A stretch of 64,000 nt of DNA from Methylobacter sp. (GTDB taxonomy: Bacteria; Pseudomonadota; Gammaproteobacteria; Methylococcales; Methylomonadaceae). The stretch is taken from assembly GCA_028716975.1 (NCBI GenBank), contig JAQUOU010000007.1, forward strand, positions 62,001 to 126,000, given 5' to 3'. The notes beneath the pieces are model-generated. The model had not been told where the DNA came from, did no database searches, and saw only the letters and a program-made list of their open reading frames with translations. Shown here one piece after another: positions 17,849 through 28,255 of the stretch. A program made the position numbers and the translations under genes. Numbering within the stretch: position 1 is the first letter of the stretch; each line of letters starts with the position of its first letter.

Positions 17849-20800
17849 TTAAATAGATTCAGTGAATGGGGTTTCTTCTTTTGTTCTGCGACGATGATGC
17901 TTGTCTGCAATGCTTGCAAACACCACATACAAACCCGGTATGACAATAACCCCGAAGAGTGTCCCAAAAATCATGCCGCCTGCGGCTGCCGAACCGATGG
18001 TATTGTTACCGATCTCTCCGGCGCCTGAAGCAAACATAAGTGGAATAAGGCCGGCAATAAACGCAAAGGAGGTCATTAAAATCGGGTGTAAACGCAGGAC
18101 CCCCGCTTCAATAGCCGCGTCAAACGGCGATTTTCCTTGCCGGTGTTTCAAGATAGCAAATTCAATGATCAAAATGGCGTTTTTACCGAGAATACCGATC
18201 AGCATAATCATCGCTATTTGCGCATAGATATTGTTTTCCAAGCCCATCATCATGAGTAAAAACAAGGCGCCGAAGATACCGATCGGCAAAGAAAGAATTA
18301 CGGCCAATGGCAACAGGAAGTTTTCATATTGTGCCGCAAGGAGCAGGTAAACAAATAACAGGCAAATTATAAATATATAAATGGCCTGATTGCCCGCGTT
18401 GGCCTGGTCTCTTGATGATCCTGCCCAATCGTAGCCAAATCCTTTGGGTAATTTTTGCGCGGCGGCGGCTTTAATTGCCGCAATCGCCTGCCCGCTGCTG
18501 TAACCTTTGGCAGGCTGTCCGTTGACCATCGCTGAGGTGTACATGTTGTAGCGCGTCACCTGCTCAGGGCCATAGACCTTTTCAATGCTTAGAAAAGACG
18601 AAAATGGCACCATTTCCCCTGCTTCATTTTTGATGTACAACTTCATCAGGCCGTCAGGTTGGGCGCGGTATTCCGGCAGCGCCTGTACCATGACTTTATA
18701 CATTTGGCCGAAGCGGATAAAGTTGGTTGCATATTCGCTGCCGATAAGGGTTTGCAAGGTACTCATGGCATTTTCGGCGGTAATGGCTTTCTGCGCGGCC
18801 TTATCGCCGTCAATATGCAGCAGGAATTGCGGAAAATTCACGTTAAAGGCGGTGAAGGCATTGGCTATTTCTGGCCGCTTGTTAATTTCTTCCACAAAGG
18901 CATCCGCTACTTTCTGCAATTGAAACAGGTCGCCCGAACCGGTTTTATCCAGCAAGCGCATTTCAAAGCCGCTGGAATTTCCGTAGCCCGGCACCGGCGG
19001 CGGCGTGAAAAATTCAATACTGGCATCTTTGATATGCCGGGTTTTTTCTTCAAGCACACTGATAAGTTCCTTATCAGAGATCGTCCTTTCTCCCCAGTTT
19101 TTCAAGCTGATCAGATTCATGCCATAAACAGCGCCTGTGCCTTCAGAGAGCAAACTGAACCCGGCCAGGCTGGAAACCGAATTCACTCCATCCAGACCCG
19201 ATGCGATACGCTGTACTTCGTTCGACACTTTTCCGGTGCGCTCAAGGGTTGCTCCCGAGGGGGTAGTGATATTGGCATAGATGGTTCCTTGATCTTCCTC
19301 AGGAATAAAGCCAGCAGGCACCACAGCCCCTATCAAACTGGCGCCCGCAGAAAATGCCAGCAATATGCCTAAGGTGATCATCCTTCTGCTGGCGATTACG
19401 CCAATTACTTTCTTATAATTATCAGAAAGCGCGTTATAGCGATGATTAAATCCGGCAAAGAAAAGTTGCAGCCCCGATTTCTTATGCGTTTCATCGTGAT
19501 GTGGTTTTTTAAGAAATAGCGCGCATAACGCGGGGGTCAGGGTAAGCGCGGTAATACCTGAAAGGACTATAGAAACCGCCATGGTCAGGGAAAACTGCCG
19601 GTAAAAAATCCCCTCGGGGCCCTCCATAAAAGCTACCGGTAAAAAAACCGCCGACATTACCAGCGTAATAGCAATAATCGCCCCGCTGATTTCACGCATG
19701 GCGTGTTCGGTGGCTTTGCGTGGCCCGATGTCTGAATGCTCCATTTTTGGCATGCGCCGCTTCAATCACCACAATGGCATTGTCTACCACAATCCCTATA
19801 GCCAGTACCAAAGCGAACAAGGTGATGAGGTTTAACGAAAATCCCATGAGCTGCATAAAGAAAAAGGTGCCCACCAGCGACACAGGGACCGCAAGAATGG
19901 GAATGATGGCGGAGCGGACATCCTGCAAAAACACAAACACCACCAAGGCCACTAACAGGAAGGCTTCTATTAAGGTAAGAATCACTTCGTGAACAGACGC
20001 GTCCAAAAACTCGGAAACATCATAACTTAAGGAGTAATCCATGCCCGGTGGAAAAGAGTTGGCCTTAATTTCAGCCATGGTCGCCTTGATATTGCTAATG
20101 ACCTCCTTGGCATTACTCCCCGGCCGCTGCTTTAACAAAATGGCGGCAGAAGGCTGACCATTTTCCTTGGAGAGAACATTATAATCCTGCGAATCAAATT
20201 CCACTTCGGCAACATCTTTGAGCCGCAATATTTCGCCATTATCCGTACTGCTTAAAACGATATTTTCATAGGCTTCCCGAGTATTATATTTGCCGGTGTA
20301 CTTTAAAACGTATTGCAGCGCCTGTGCCTTTTTACCTGAGCTTTCACCGATTTTACCCGGAGCCGCCTCGACATTTTGAGCCTTCAGCTTTTCAATTATT
20401 TCAGTCGCCGAGATATTGTACATTACTAATTTATCGGGCTTCAGCCACACGCGCATAGCGTATTCTCTGGATCCCAATATTTCTGCAAAACCTACGCCGT
20501 CTATTCTTTTGAGCTCTTTTAAGACATTGATGTCGGTGAAGTTGTAAAGAAATTTTTCATCCAGGGTTGGATCCGAGCTGAGTATATTGATATACAAAAG
20601 CATGGTGTTTTGCACTTTCTCGACAATAACACCCGCCTTAATCGCTTCGGCGGGTAACTCATCCAGCACTGAAGATACTCTGTTCTGTACGTTAACGGCG
20701 GCAACTTCCGGGTCGGTTCCCGCTTTGAAAATAATCTGAATTTCGCCGCTGCCGTCATTACCGGAAACAGACGACATATAAGCCATGCCGGGTACGCCAT

Positions 20801-21011
20801 TGATCGCTCTCTCAAGCGGTGTTATCACCGCCTTGACGACCACTTCCGCGTTGGCGCCAGTAAATTTTGTCGTGACATTGACTTCAGGCGGCGCAATATC
20901 GGGAAATTGTGTGACCGGGAGCTTGGTTAAAGACAATAAGCCTGCCAAGGTAATAAGCACCGATATAACAATGGAGAGTACCGGGCGCTGAATAAATTTT
21001 GCCGTCATCAT
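17849..21011 (-). pseudogene. RND multidrug efflux transporter (HAE1 type), single frameshift
   Basis: The locus is 1,054 codons plus one base. Residues up to GIVVDNAIVVIEAAHAK are open from 21011, then the frame shifts at five T's (19744-19748) and continues as MEHSDIGPRKATEHAMREIS to the end. With one base removed, it is a full AcrB-like pump. It has KFIQRPVLSIVISVLI at the start, motif VVDNAIVV with the proton-relay Asp pair, large periplasmic loops, and a second half ending GVIVIPGLYVVF. The wording of several motifs (KFTGANAEVV, REYAMRVWLKPDKL) reminds me of Bacteroidota pumps, suggesting transfer (inference). It could still produce two half-proteins, but a functional trimer is unlikely. 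Confidence 0.88.
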
Positions 21012-21028
21012 GATTGTTATCGCCTTGG

Positions 21029-22139
21029 TTAATCGTTGGTGCTTAAGGACATAGCTTTTACTAAATCAACATAGACAGCCTCTATTTTTGCGCCATCCTT
21101 AACATTTGCGACCCCCTCGAACAGTATCTTGTCGTCCTTAGATAAACCGGATTCCACGGCATAAAAATCCGGAAAGCGCATTTTGGGAATGATATTCCTT
21201 TGCGCTAGCACACCCTCTTGATTGACTACGAAAACATAAAGCTTGTCCTGAATTTCAAACGTTGACTTTTGAGGAATAAACAAGGCATTTTTAAGTTGCT
21301 TGTTGACCACTACCTTGCCATTAGCCCCATGTTTTAAAATGCCATCCGGATTGGGAAATCTTGCCCTGAAAGCAATATTACCGGTTGCATGGTCGATTTC
21401 ACTTTCAATCATTTCAATCTTGCCGTCGTGGTCGTAAAGCGCATGGTTGGCGAGTTTTAAGCTCACGGTGTTGGTCTTTTTTTCTTTATTGCTGATGTAG
21501 TTTAGGTAATCGACTTCTGATAAGTTGAAATAGGCAAATACCTCCCGGCTGTCAGAAATAGAGGTCAACATATCGCCTTCAGCTATCAAACTGCCTACTT
21601 TGTTAGGAATACGGTTGATAATGCCGTGGTAAGGCGCTTTGATTTGCGTAAATGAAAGATGTAAAGCCGCTTGCTCTTTGTGCGCCAAAGCTTCAGCCAC
21701 ATCTGCTTTTAAGGCATCCGTTTTGGCTTTTATGACATCAAGCTCCGTTTCCGAAACAATGTTTTTTTCAACCAGCAGCTTTACATTTTTTAATTCTACT
21801 TCGGATACCTTTACATCTGCGATGGCATTTTTATAAGCGGCATTCGCTTTTTGCAATTCTTTTTCAAATTCTAAATAGTTAAGCGAAAACAGCAACTGTC
21901 CTTCTTTTACCGGCTGACCTTCATCCACGAAAATTTTTTCAATAAAGCCTTTGACTTTGCTTCTTACCTCGACATACTTCACCGACTGAATTTCGGCTAC
22001 ATATTCGTTACTGTAAGTGGTGTCTTTTAATAGAGGGGTCACTACCTCATGTGTATCGACTGTATCAGTTTCCTTTTTTGTATCGCAGGAGGCCATGAAT
22101 TAAGCAGGTTGAAATAAACAGTATTTGGCAAATTTTCAT
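21029..22139 (-). pseudogene. RND periplasmic adaptor lipoprotein, signal peptide frameshifted
   Basis: From 22096 an open frame of 355 residues encodes a membrane-fusion protein: barrel-sandwich hybrid (VKGFIEKIFVDEGQPVKEGQ), long alpha-helical hairpin rich in Lys/Glu/Ala, beta-barrel (FTQIKAPYHGIINRIPNKVG) and a membrane-proximal domain. Upstream, an ATG at 22139 opens MKICQILFISTCLI. Deleting one base at 22097 joins it to MASCDTKK and restores a lipoprotein signal with lipobox LIMASC. So a one-base insertion probably separates the adaptor from its export signal, leaving a cytoplasmic product. First gene of the decayed pump operon. The low-complexity Lys-rich style resembles Bacteroidota adaptors. 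Confidence 0.75.
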
Positions 22140-22541
22140 TTTGAGTAATTATGCGAATTAAAATTTTGAATCATGATGAATTGCTTGTGCATGCTTTATG
22201 CGGTCACGGATGCGGATTTCCAAACAGAAGCAATTTTGGTTATAAAAGTTTTTTACTTGTTCACTAAATGTTACTTTTATTTTACTAGACAATGATTGAG
22301 CATTATAATTGGCGAACTGTATATTACGATGAAGGAATTAAAGTGGACCCTATTGTCCGGACAAATTATTACTTAACCTGAGTTCGGGATAAGACAAGGT
22401 GAACGCCCTAAAACTAATATTACTCATCCGCTGGTTAAGCGGTTTCAATTATCTCCATTTTCCGAATTGGTAATCAGCCACAGGCAGGTAATGCGGTCGA
22501 TTTTTGGGCGTTCACGAGTGATCCATTACCTGTTTTTACTC
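22140..22541. other. gene-free stretch between the efflux and chromate loci
   Basis: Apart from the ChrB fragment at 22455-22525 there is no coding signal. The segment TTAACCTGAGTTCGGGATAA (about 22374-22393) looks like an insertion-sequence end, but I cannot name the element. Confidence 0.35.
22455..22525 (-). pseudogene. fragment of a ChrB C-terminal domain
   Basis: A minus frame reads WITRERPKIDRITCLWLI, which matches the conserved ChrB-domain start (RERPKIDRIACPWLI) and then loses similarity. It lies directly downstream of the DUF1259 gene of the chromate operon. The intact chrB at 24826-25779 has its own version (TRQRPWIDRLASAWLIHRF), so this is a scrap of a second, different chrB. An inverted GTGAACGCCC/GGGCGTTCAC pair (about 22401 and 22506) brackets the stretch. 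Confidence 0.55.
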
Positions 22542-23456
22542 CTATGATTTTGCCTGGGTATCCAGTGCTGTTTTAATAGCTTTGGCCAAATCATCGACGG
22601 AGCCGGTGCCCCAATAATGCAGAAGAATGATCTTGGGCGACTCTGTGATCATGTGATGATGAATCGCGGTGATGAAAATGCCCGCACCCCGCAAGACCTT
22701 TAATACACCTCGCAACTCAGGCTCCAGCATGGCGAAATCGCCATCCACAACAGCTGTTTTATCGCTGCCTGCAAAAGCCGCCCAGGTATTAACGCCCATT
22801 GCCTTGCCGGCCTCATGCCCCGCCATCATCGTCGACCGGCCTATTGTCACTTTGTAGGCTCCGCCGGCTTTCTCGACCGGAACGCCGATGATCGTTGCTA
22901 TCGCTTTCGGATCAAGTGAAGTCTTGCTGGCGGCGAATGGCGTATGGGGCGCGTGAACCTTACCGCCGCTGGTGTTTTTTATTTCCAGGAAGATTTTACC
23001 CACGCCCGTCGCAAGCGTTTCCGGATTGCCGATACCGCCAATATGCATGAACATCACTTTCGGCGTGTCCCAAAGGAAATGGTTGTGCAAGGCGGTAACT
23101 TCGATGCCATTGTCCAGCGCGATGCTCAGCACCGGATTGATCTGATGCTCCTGCAACACCATATCACCCATAACCATCACCTGATCGCCTGCCGATTTGA
23201 AAGCCGCCCACGAAGTAAGGCCCATAGCCGGGATCATTTTGACTCCGGCTATGGTCACGGTAAGATCGGTTCGGGGAACGCTAACCTTAAAAACGTTCTC
23301 GGCGGTATCCAATTTGCCTTTAACGCCAGTCAGTTTTTCTATCTTGATCGTATCCAGTAAGTTTGAAGGGTTTTGCTCCTCAAGAGCAAAAGTCCGGCAA
23401 GTGACTAAAGTACACAATAACAGCAGGTAAGCCTGATGCCAACGGATCGTATTCAT
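22542..23456 (-). CDS. secreted DUF1259 protein of a chromate operon
   Basis: 304 residues with an N-terminal signal segment (LLLLCTLVTCRTFA). Two related halves follow: each has an Ala-Phe-(Lys/Ala)-(Ser/Gly) stretch (TSWAAFKSAGDQ / NTWAAFAGSDKT), then an EL/LQ region and a His-rich turn (TALHNHFLWDTPKVMFMH / TAIHHHMITESPKIILLH). This is the DUF1259 (LppY/LpqO) family. The duplicated HNH/HHH turns could bind metal, but no function is proven. It overlaps chrA by 4 bases and is last in the order chrB-chrA-DUF1259, an arrangement seen in other bacteria. A periplasmic role in chromate or oxidant handling is inference. Confidence 0.88.
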   Translation of the reverse strand: MNTIRWHQAYLLLLCTLVTCRTFALEEQNPSNLLDTIKIEKLTGVKGKLDTAENVFKVSVPRTDLTVTIAGVKMIPAMGLTSWAAFKSAGDQVMVMGDMVLQEHQINPVLSIALDNGIEVTALHNHFLWDTPKVMFMHIGGIGNPETLATGVGKIFLEIKNTSGGKVHAPHTPFAASKTSLDPKAIATIIGVPVEKAGGAYKVTIGRSTMMAGHEAGKAMGVNTWAAFAGSDKTAVVDGDFAMLEPELRGVLKVLRGAGIFITAIHHHMITESPKIILLHYWGTGSVDDLAKAIKTALDTQAKS

Positions 23457-24829
23457 AATAAAACTCCTACCTGTTCAAGCCAGGGTTTGATAAAAGTGAA
23501 TAAAAATCCCGCTGCGCCGCAGACTGCAATCACCGGGATGACGCCGGTTTTGTAACGCAACAAGGCCAGGAGCGCGGAAAGACCAATCAAGGCACCCATC
23601 GCATCGAAACGGCCGGTAAAACCATGCGGCCAAAAAACGTGATACGCAAAAAACGCCGCCAGATTCAGGATAACGCCGACCACAGCGGCGGTAATGCCGG
23701 TCAACGGCGCGGTAAATTTCAAATTACCGTGCGTGGATTCGACTAAAGGTCCGCCCGCCAAAATGAACAGGAAACTCGGCAAAAACGTGAAATAAGTGAC
23801 GACGAATGCCGCTGTCGCACCCGCGAGGAAAAGTTGGTCCGGTCCAAACAGTGTTTTTGTCCAGCCGGCGACAAAACCGACAAAGGTGACGACCATAATC
23901 AATGGCCCCGGCGTGGTTTCGCCCAGAGCCAGTCCGTCAATCATTTGATGGGCTGTCAGCCAGTGATAATGTTCCACTGCGCCTTGATAAACATAGGGCA
24001 ACACGGCGTAAGCGCCGCCGAACGTCAACAGCGCCGCTTTGGTGAAAAACCAGCCCATTTGCGTGAGCGCCCCATCCCAGCCATAGCGGGCGCATAGAAA
24101 TCCTATGGCGCCGCCCCACAAGATCAAGCCGACGAAAATCAGTTTGCTTAAGGTACGCCAGCTGAACTTGGCGTGTTCAGGAACCGGCGTGTCGTCATCG
24201 ATGAGCGCCGGTCCGTAATCGTGTTTAGCTGCGCCGTGTCCGCCGCCGACGACAAATCTCCGCGGTGCGTATTTACCCCCGATAGCGCCGAGTGATCCCG
24301 CAACGAAAACGATTAAGGGAAACGGCGTATCGAATACGAAGATAGCGAGAAACGCCAAGCCCGCCATCATCCATAGCAGCCCGTTTTTCAGCGCCCGCGA
24401 ACCAATGCGGTAAGCCGCGAATACCACAATTGCGGTGACTGCCGGTTTGATGCCATACAGCACGCCGGCAACACTGGGCAAATGCCCGAACGCCAGATAA
24501 ATCCAGCTGAGTCCGATCAGAATAAACAGCGATGGCAAGACAAACAAGCCGCCGGCGATGACACCGCCCCAGGTGCGGTGCATCAACCAGCCGATGTAAA
24601 TCGCCAACTGTTGGGCTTCAGGACCCGGCAGCAACATGCAATAGTTGAGCGCATGCAGGTAGCGCTGTTCGGAAATCCAGCGCTTCTTTTCGACCAAATC
24701 CTGATGCATGATGGCAATTTGTCCCGCCGGGCCGCCGAAACTGATAAAGCCAAGTTTCAACCAATACCAAAAAGCATGTCCCAAAGTGACGGGCGACGGC
24801 GGTGTTTGCAATCGATCGGGTTGTTTCAT
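23453..24829 (-). CDS. chrA: chromate efflux transporter ChrA
   Basis: 458 residues, the long (two-domain) CHR type. Both halves carry family signatures: FGGPAGQIAIMHQDLVEKKR and AYLHALNYCMLLPGPEAQQL in the N-terminal half, FTKAALLTFGGAYAVLPYVY and LALGETTPGPLIMVVTFVGF in the C-terminal half. About ten or more membrane segments are visible. ChrA extrudes chromate from the cytoplasm, driven by the membrane potential, and gives resistance. The ATG overlaps the chrB stop (4 bases), so it is translated with chrB. All expected motifs are present and no damage is seen, unlike the neighbouring efflux operon. Confidence 0.95.
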   Translation of the reverse strand: MKQPDRLQTPPSPVTLGHAFWYWLKLGFISFGGPAGQIAIMHQDLVEKKRWISEQRYLHALNYCMLLPGPEAQQLAIYIGWLMHRTWGGVIAGGLFVLPSLFILIGLSWIYLAFGHLPSVAGVLYGIKPAVTAIVVFAAYRIGSRALKNGLLWMMAGLAFLAIFVFDTPFPLIVFVAGSLGAIGGKYAPRRFVVGGGHGAAKHDYGPALIDDDTPVPEHAKFSWRTLSKLIFVGLILWGGAIGFLCARYGWDGALTQMGWFFTKAALLTFGGAYAVLPYVYQGAVEHYHWLTAHQMIDGLALGETTPGPLIMVVTFVGFVAGWTKTLFGPDQLFLAGATAAFVVTYFTFLPSFLFILAGGPLVESTHGNLKFTAPLTGITAAVVGVILNLAAFFAYHVFWPHGFTGRFDAMGALIGLSALLALLRYKTGVIPVIAVCGAAGFLFTFIKPWLEQVGVLL

Positions 24830-25779
24830 GCGTTGTTTCCTGAAAAGGCCAGATAAAAGGCGTCAAAAATCTTTTCCGCTTCGGCGAGCAGTTCATCGTC
24901 ACCAGTCCAGCATTGCCGCATCCCGCTAATGAGTGTCTCCAGTCCCGCTGCTTCAAGGACAGGAATACCTCCTACATCCAGGTAATGCACTAATGTACCG
25001 ATATGGTTTAAAGCGGCATCTTTTGTCAATCCGAAACTTGCCAATAACACTTCGAAAGTGACTTTAGCACCAGCATGCGTAAAAACAGCCCCGTCAAAAT
25101 CGAAGCCCAACGCTTCGGCAGGACAATCATCCGGCTCTGTAAGCCAAATAAAACGGGCTTTCGGATCGATAAAACGGTGAATAAGCCAGGCACTGGCAAG
25201 TCGGTCAATCCAGGGACGTTGACGGGTCGCCCAGGTCCGGCCCTGGTGATCCTTATGCTGTAGCCGTCTGATTCGCTGTTGAACGGCATGGGGTTCATCC
25301 GGCGTAAGACGCTCATTTACGGCATGTCCCAGATCTTCCAGGACGGCGGCGGCTTGTTCTCGTGCGGAACCGGGAAAAAAATCTTTAAGGGCAATGGCTT
25401 CAAACTCTTTACGCAACCGATATAGCTGTTTTTGGAGTTTGCTCAGGTCCTCTGTCTGGAGGTTCATGTCAGGGGTTTGCTGCATATCCCCGACCAGTTT
25501 GGCGTAATCGGCCGATCGGTCGAACAGGTTTTCGAAGACTTGTTGCTGGTCCTGGTTTTCGCTGTCCAAAGCCAGGACATGGGCACTCCCGCCCCCTGCG
25601 ATAACGTCTTCAGCCTGAACCTGAAGCATTTGGCGAAATTCATTACGATACGGCAATAAATAGACGCCATCACGCAATACGCCACAACCCAGCGCTTTGA
25701 GCGCCCGCCAGACGCGCATGCGCCCGGCGGAGTTGCGGGTCGGCAGACTGACAATGAGGATGAGCCAGGAACAAGGCAT
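24826..25779 (-). CDS. chrB: chromate resistance regulator ChrB
   Basis: 317 residues. The N-terminal part (SWLILIVSLPTRNSAGRMRV, RDGVYLLPYRNEF) is the ChrB N domain, and the second half has the ChrB C domain (TRQRPWIDRLASAWLIHRFI, RFIWLTEPDDCPAEALGFDF). In Ochrobactrum and others ChrB senses chromate and controls chrA. First gene of the chromate operon. Just upstream, an inverted repeat GTAGA-GTAT-TCTAC at 25804-25817 could be its operator (inference). Start chosen as the first ATG, which directly begins conserved sequence. Confidence 0.92.
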   Translation of the reverse strand: MPCSWLILIVSLPTRNSAGRMRVWRALKALGCGVLRDGVYLLPYRNEFRQMLQVQAEDVIAGGGSAHVLALDSENQDQQQVFENLFDRSADYAKLVGDMQQTPDMNLQTEDLSKLQKQLYRLRKEFEAIALKDFFPGSAREQAAAVLEDLGHAVNERLTPDEPHAVQQRIRRLQHKDHQGRTWATRQRPWIDRLASAWLIHRFIDPKARFIWLTEPDDCPAEALGFDFDGAVFTHAGAKVTFEVLLASFGLTKDAALNHIGTLVHYLDVGGIPVLEAAGLETLISGMRQCWTGDDELLAEAEKIFDAFYLAFSGNNA

Positions 25780-25904
25780 ATAGGTTCCTATTTAACTTAA
25801 TCTGTAGAGTATTCTACTATGAAAGAGATAGCAGACGTCAACTGACAGTTTTGTTGTCGAGTTTTATCTCAACGGCTTTCTATAGAAACGGAGTTAAAGA
25901 ATTT

Positions 25905-26718
25905 CCTGATTACTTACAAGCTTCAGCCAAAATTGAAACCATGATTATTCTGCGAGTTCTGAAACGATGTCATTCCGGCATGGAGTCACGTCAGGCACTC
26001 CTGCCTGACGCCCTTCGGGTAAATGCTAATCCGTTCCCGACGGATTAGTCACTACGGGCTTTCCTGCCTCGCATGAATCCAGGTTCCAGGGATAGGTTTA
26101 CCTGATTATGTATAAGCTTCAGCCAAAATAGAAGCAAAACGACCTTGGCGATGCTAAAGCTGCGTCACCCCGGCATGGAGTCACGTCAGGCACTCCTGCC
26201 TGACGCCCTTCGGGTAAATGCTAATCCGTTCCCGACGGATTAGTCACTACGGGCTTTCCTGCCCGGAGCCGGTCGGGTAACTGCCAATCTGTTCCAGACA
26301 GATTTGTGCCGGGGTCCAGGTTACATGGAAGTAAACTTTGGTGGTGAATCACATCCCTGTATTCTGGATTCATGCGGGGCTTTCCTGCCCCGCACCCCAA
26401 CGGGGTAAATGCCCATCCGCTCCGGGCGGATGGGTCCGGCACCAATCTGTCTGGAACAGATTGGCATTTACCCGAAGGGTGGCAGGCAGGAGTGCCTGAC
26501 ATGAGTCCATGCCGGTATGGCGTTAAATTGAGACATTACTACTTTAGCTGAAGTTCTACGTAATCAGGTAGGTTTAAGGCTTGCCATCCCTGGCACTGGA
26601 TTCATGCGGGGCTTTCCTGCCCCGCACCCCACGGGGTCAATGCCAATCTGTTCCAGACAGATTGGTCCCGCTTCCCGGCGGGTATGACGAGCTTTCGTAG
26701 AATCTGACAAAGTAGAAC
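25905..26718. repeat. complex of direct and inverted hairpin repeats
   Basis: A 94-base stretch at 25975-26068 is repeated at 26170-26263 (period 195), with its left flank (CCTGATTA..AAGCTTCAGCC) also repeated. A third copy is inverted at about 26442-26575. The right end (about 26577-26718) is a copy of the miniature element at 15803-16166 with its right terminus. Hairpins: 25989-26010, 26026-26048, 26184-26205, 26221-26243, 26250-26265, 26283-26304, 26373-26394, 26412-26434, 26442-26464, 26483-26498, 26605-26626, 26643-26665, 26667-26682. No gene is present in 25780-26804. Confidence 0.85.
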
Positions 26719-26804
26719 CAGGCTACTTTGAAAGAAAGCCGGTTAACGAAACTGTTCAGACAAGCAACAAGTTTCGCTATGTTGAATTCTTGTTCAGGTG
26801 ACTT

Positions 26805-28244
26805 TTACCGGTTTAGTTTGGCTTGCAGCATTTTATTGACTTCACCGGGATTGGCTTTGCCTTGCATTTCCTTCATAACCTGGCCTACGAAAAAACCGAA
26901 TACTTTATCTTTGCCGCTACGGTATTGCTCGACCTGCCCCGGATTTTCAGCAATGATTTTATCGATGATGCTTTCTATCGCGCCGGTATCGGAGATTTGC
27001 TTCAAGCCTTTGGCGGCAATTATTTCATCAGCGGAGGCTGCGTTTTGCCACATTTCCTCAAACACCTGTTTGGCGATTTTACCGGAAATCGAGTGATCGG
27101 CGATCCGGGTTAATAACCCGGCCAGACGTTCGTGACTGACCGGCGTGTCGGTAATATCAAGCCCGGCTTTGTTAAGCGCGCCCAAAAGATCACCGGTCAC
27201 CCAGTTTGCGCATAGCTTTGCATCGCACCCTGATTCCTTAATGACTGTTTCGAAATAGTCAGCAAGCGGGCGGGAAGAGGTAAGCAAGGTAGCGTTCTCT
27301 TCCTCCAGCACATACTGTTGTTTAAATCGCTGTTTCTTGGCCTGTGGCAATTCAGGCAATGCTGATTTCACCTGTGCTTTAAATTCCTCGTCGATAATAA
27401 CGGGCAGCAAATCAGGATCGGGAAAATACCGGTAGTCATTGGCTTCTTCTTTACTGCGCATGGAACGGGTTTCATCTTTTACCGAATCATACAAGCGCGT
27501 TTCCTGGATAACTTTACCGCCGCTTTCTATCAGCTCAATCTGCCGGTCAATTTCATGGTTTATGGCTTTCTCGACAAATTTGAATGAATTGATATTTTTA
27601 ATTTCGGCGCGCGTGCCGAATTCCTTTTGGCCTTTCGGCCGTACCGAAACGTTGGCATCACAGCGAAATGAGCCTTCCTGCATATTGCCATCCGAAATAC
27701 CCAAATAGCGCACCAGTTCATGCATCTTCCTCATATAGGCAACGGCTTCTTTCGCCGAGCGCATATCCGGTTCGGAAACAATTTCCAGTAAAGGCGTGCC
27801 GGCGCGATTTAAATCAATTCCAGTCAATCCATGAAAATTTTCATGCAAAGATTTACCCGCATCCTCTTCCAGATGAGCGCGCGTGATGCCGATGCGTTTG
27901 CTTACCCCATCCACTTCAATATCCAGATGCCCGGCGCCGACAATCGGCAACTCAAACTGACTGATTTGGTAACCTTTCGGTAAATCCGGATAAAAATAAT
28001 TTTTTCTGGCAAACACTGAATAGGGAGCCACGACCGCTTCTATTGCCATGCCGAACTTGACCGCCAACTGCACGGCTTCTTTATTCAAGACCGGCAAAAC
28101 ACCGGGCAAGCCGAGATCAACCGCACAGGCCTGGGTATTGGGAGCGGCGCCATAGGCTGTAGCCGCACCCGAAAATATTTTCGATTTTGTGGCAAGTTGG
28201 GTATGAATTTCCAGTCCGATTACCGTTTCCCATTGATCATTCAT
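26805..28244 (-). CDS. gatB: Asp/Glu-tRNA(Asn/Gln) amidotransferase subunit B
   Basis: 479 residues. It opens with [20 protein letters not shown] and carries [22 protein letters not shown] and [20 protein letters not shown] of the cradle domain, then a helical and YqeY-like tail domain to the end ([20 protein letters not shown]). GatB binds the mischarged Glu-tRNA(Gln) or Asp-tRNA(Asn), phosphorylates the side chain and receives ammonia from GatA. AAGGAG lies just before the ATG. Third in gatC-gatA-gatB, with 11 bases between gatA and gatB. Full length, with no anomaly. Confidence 0.97.
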   Translation of the reverse strand: MNDQWETVIGLEIHTQLATKSKIFSGAATAYGAAPNTQACAVDLGLPGVLPVLNKEAVQLAVKFGMAIEAVVAPYSVFARKNYFYPDLPKGYQISQFELPIVGAGHLDIEVDGVSKRIGITRAHLEEDAGKSLHENFHGLTGIDLNRAGTPLLEIVSEPDMRSAKEAVAYMRKMHELVRYLGISDGNMQEGSFRCDANVSVRPKGQKEFGTRAEIKNINSFKFVEKAINHEIDRQIELIESGGKVIQETRLYDSVKDETRSMRSKEEANDYRYFPDPDLLPVIIDEEFKAQVKSALPELPQAKKQRFKQQYVLEEENATLLTSSRPLADYFETVIKESGCDAKLCANWVTGDLLGALNKAGLDITDTPVSHERLAGLLTRIADHSISGKIAKQVFEEMWQNAASADEIIAAKGLKQISDTGAIESIIDKIIAENPGQVEQYRSGKDKVFGFFVGQVMKEMQGKANPGEVNKMLQAKLNR

Positions 28245-28255
28245 CTGTTTGCTCC

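Noticed and set aside
26221..26502. 93-codon frame in the repeat complex
   Set aside because: Translated repeat sequence; the pattern is explained by hairpins, not coding.
25780..26804. CRISPR array
   Set aside because: The repeats are not regularly spaced short direct repeats; they are hairpins, with 94-bp direct and inverted copies and no cas genes.
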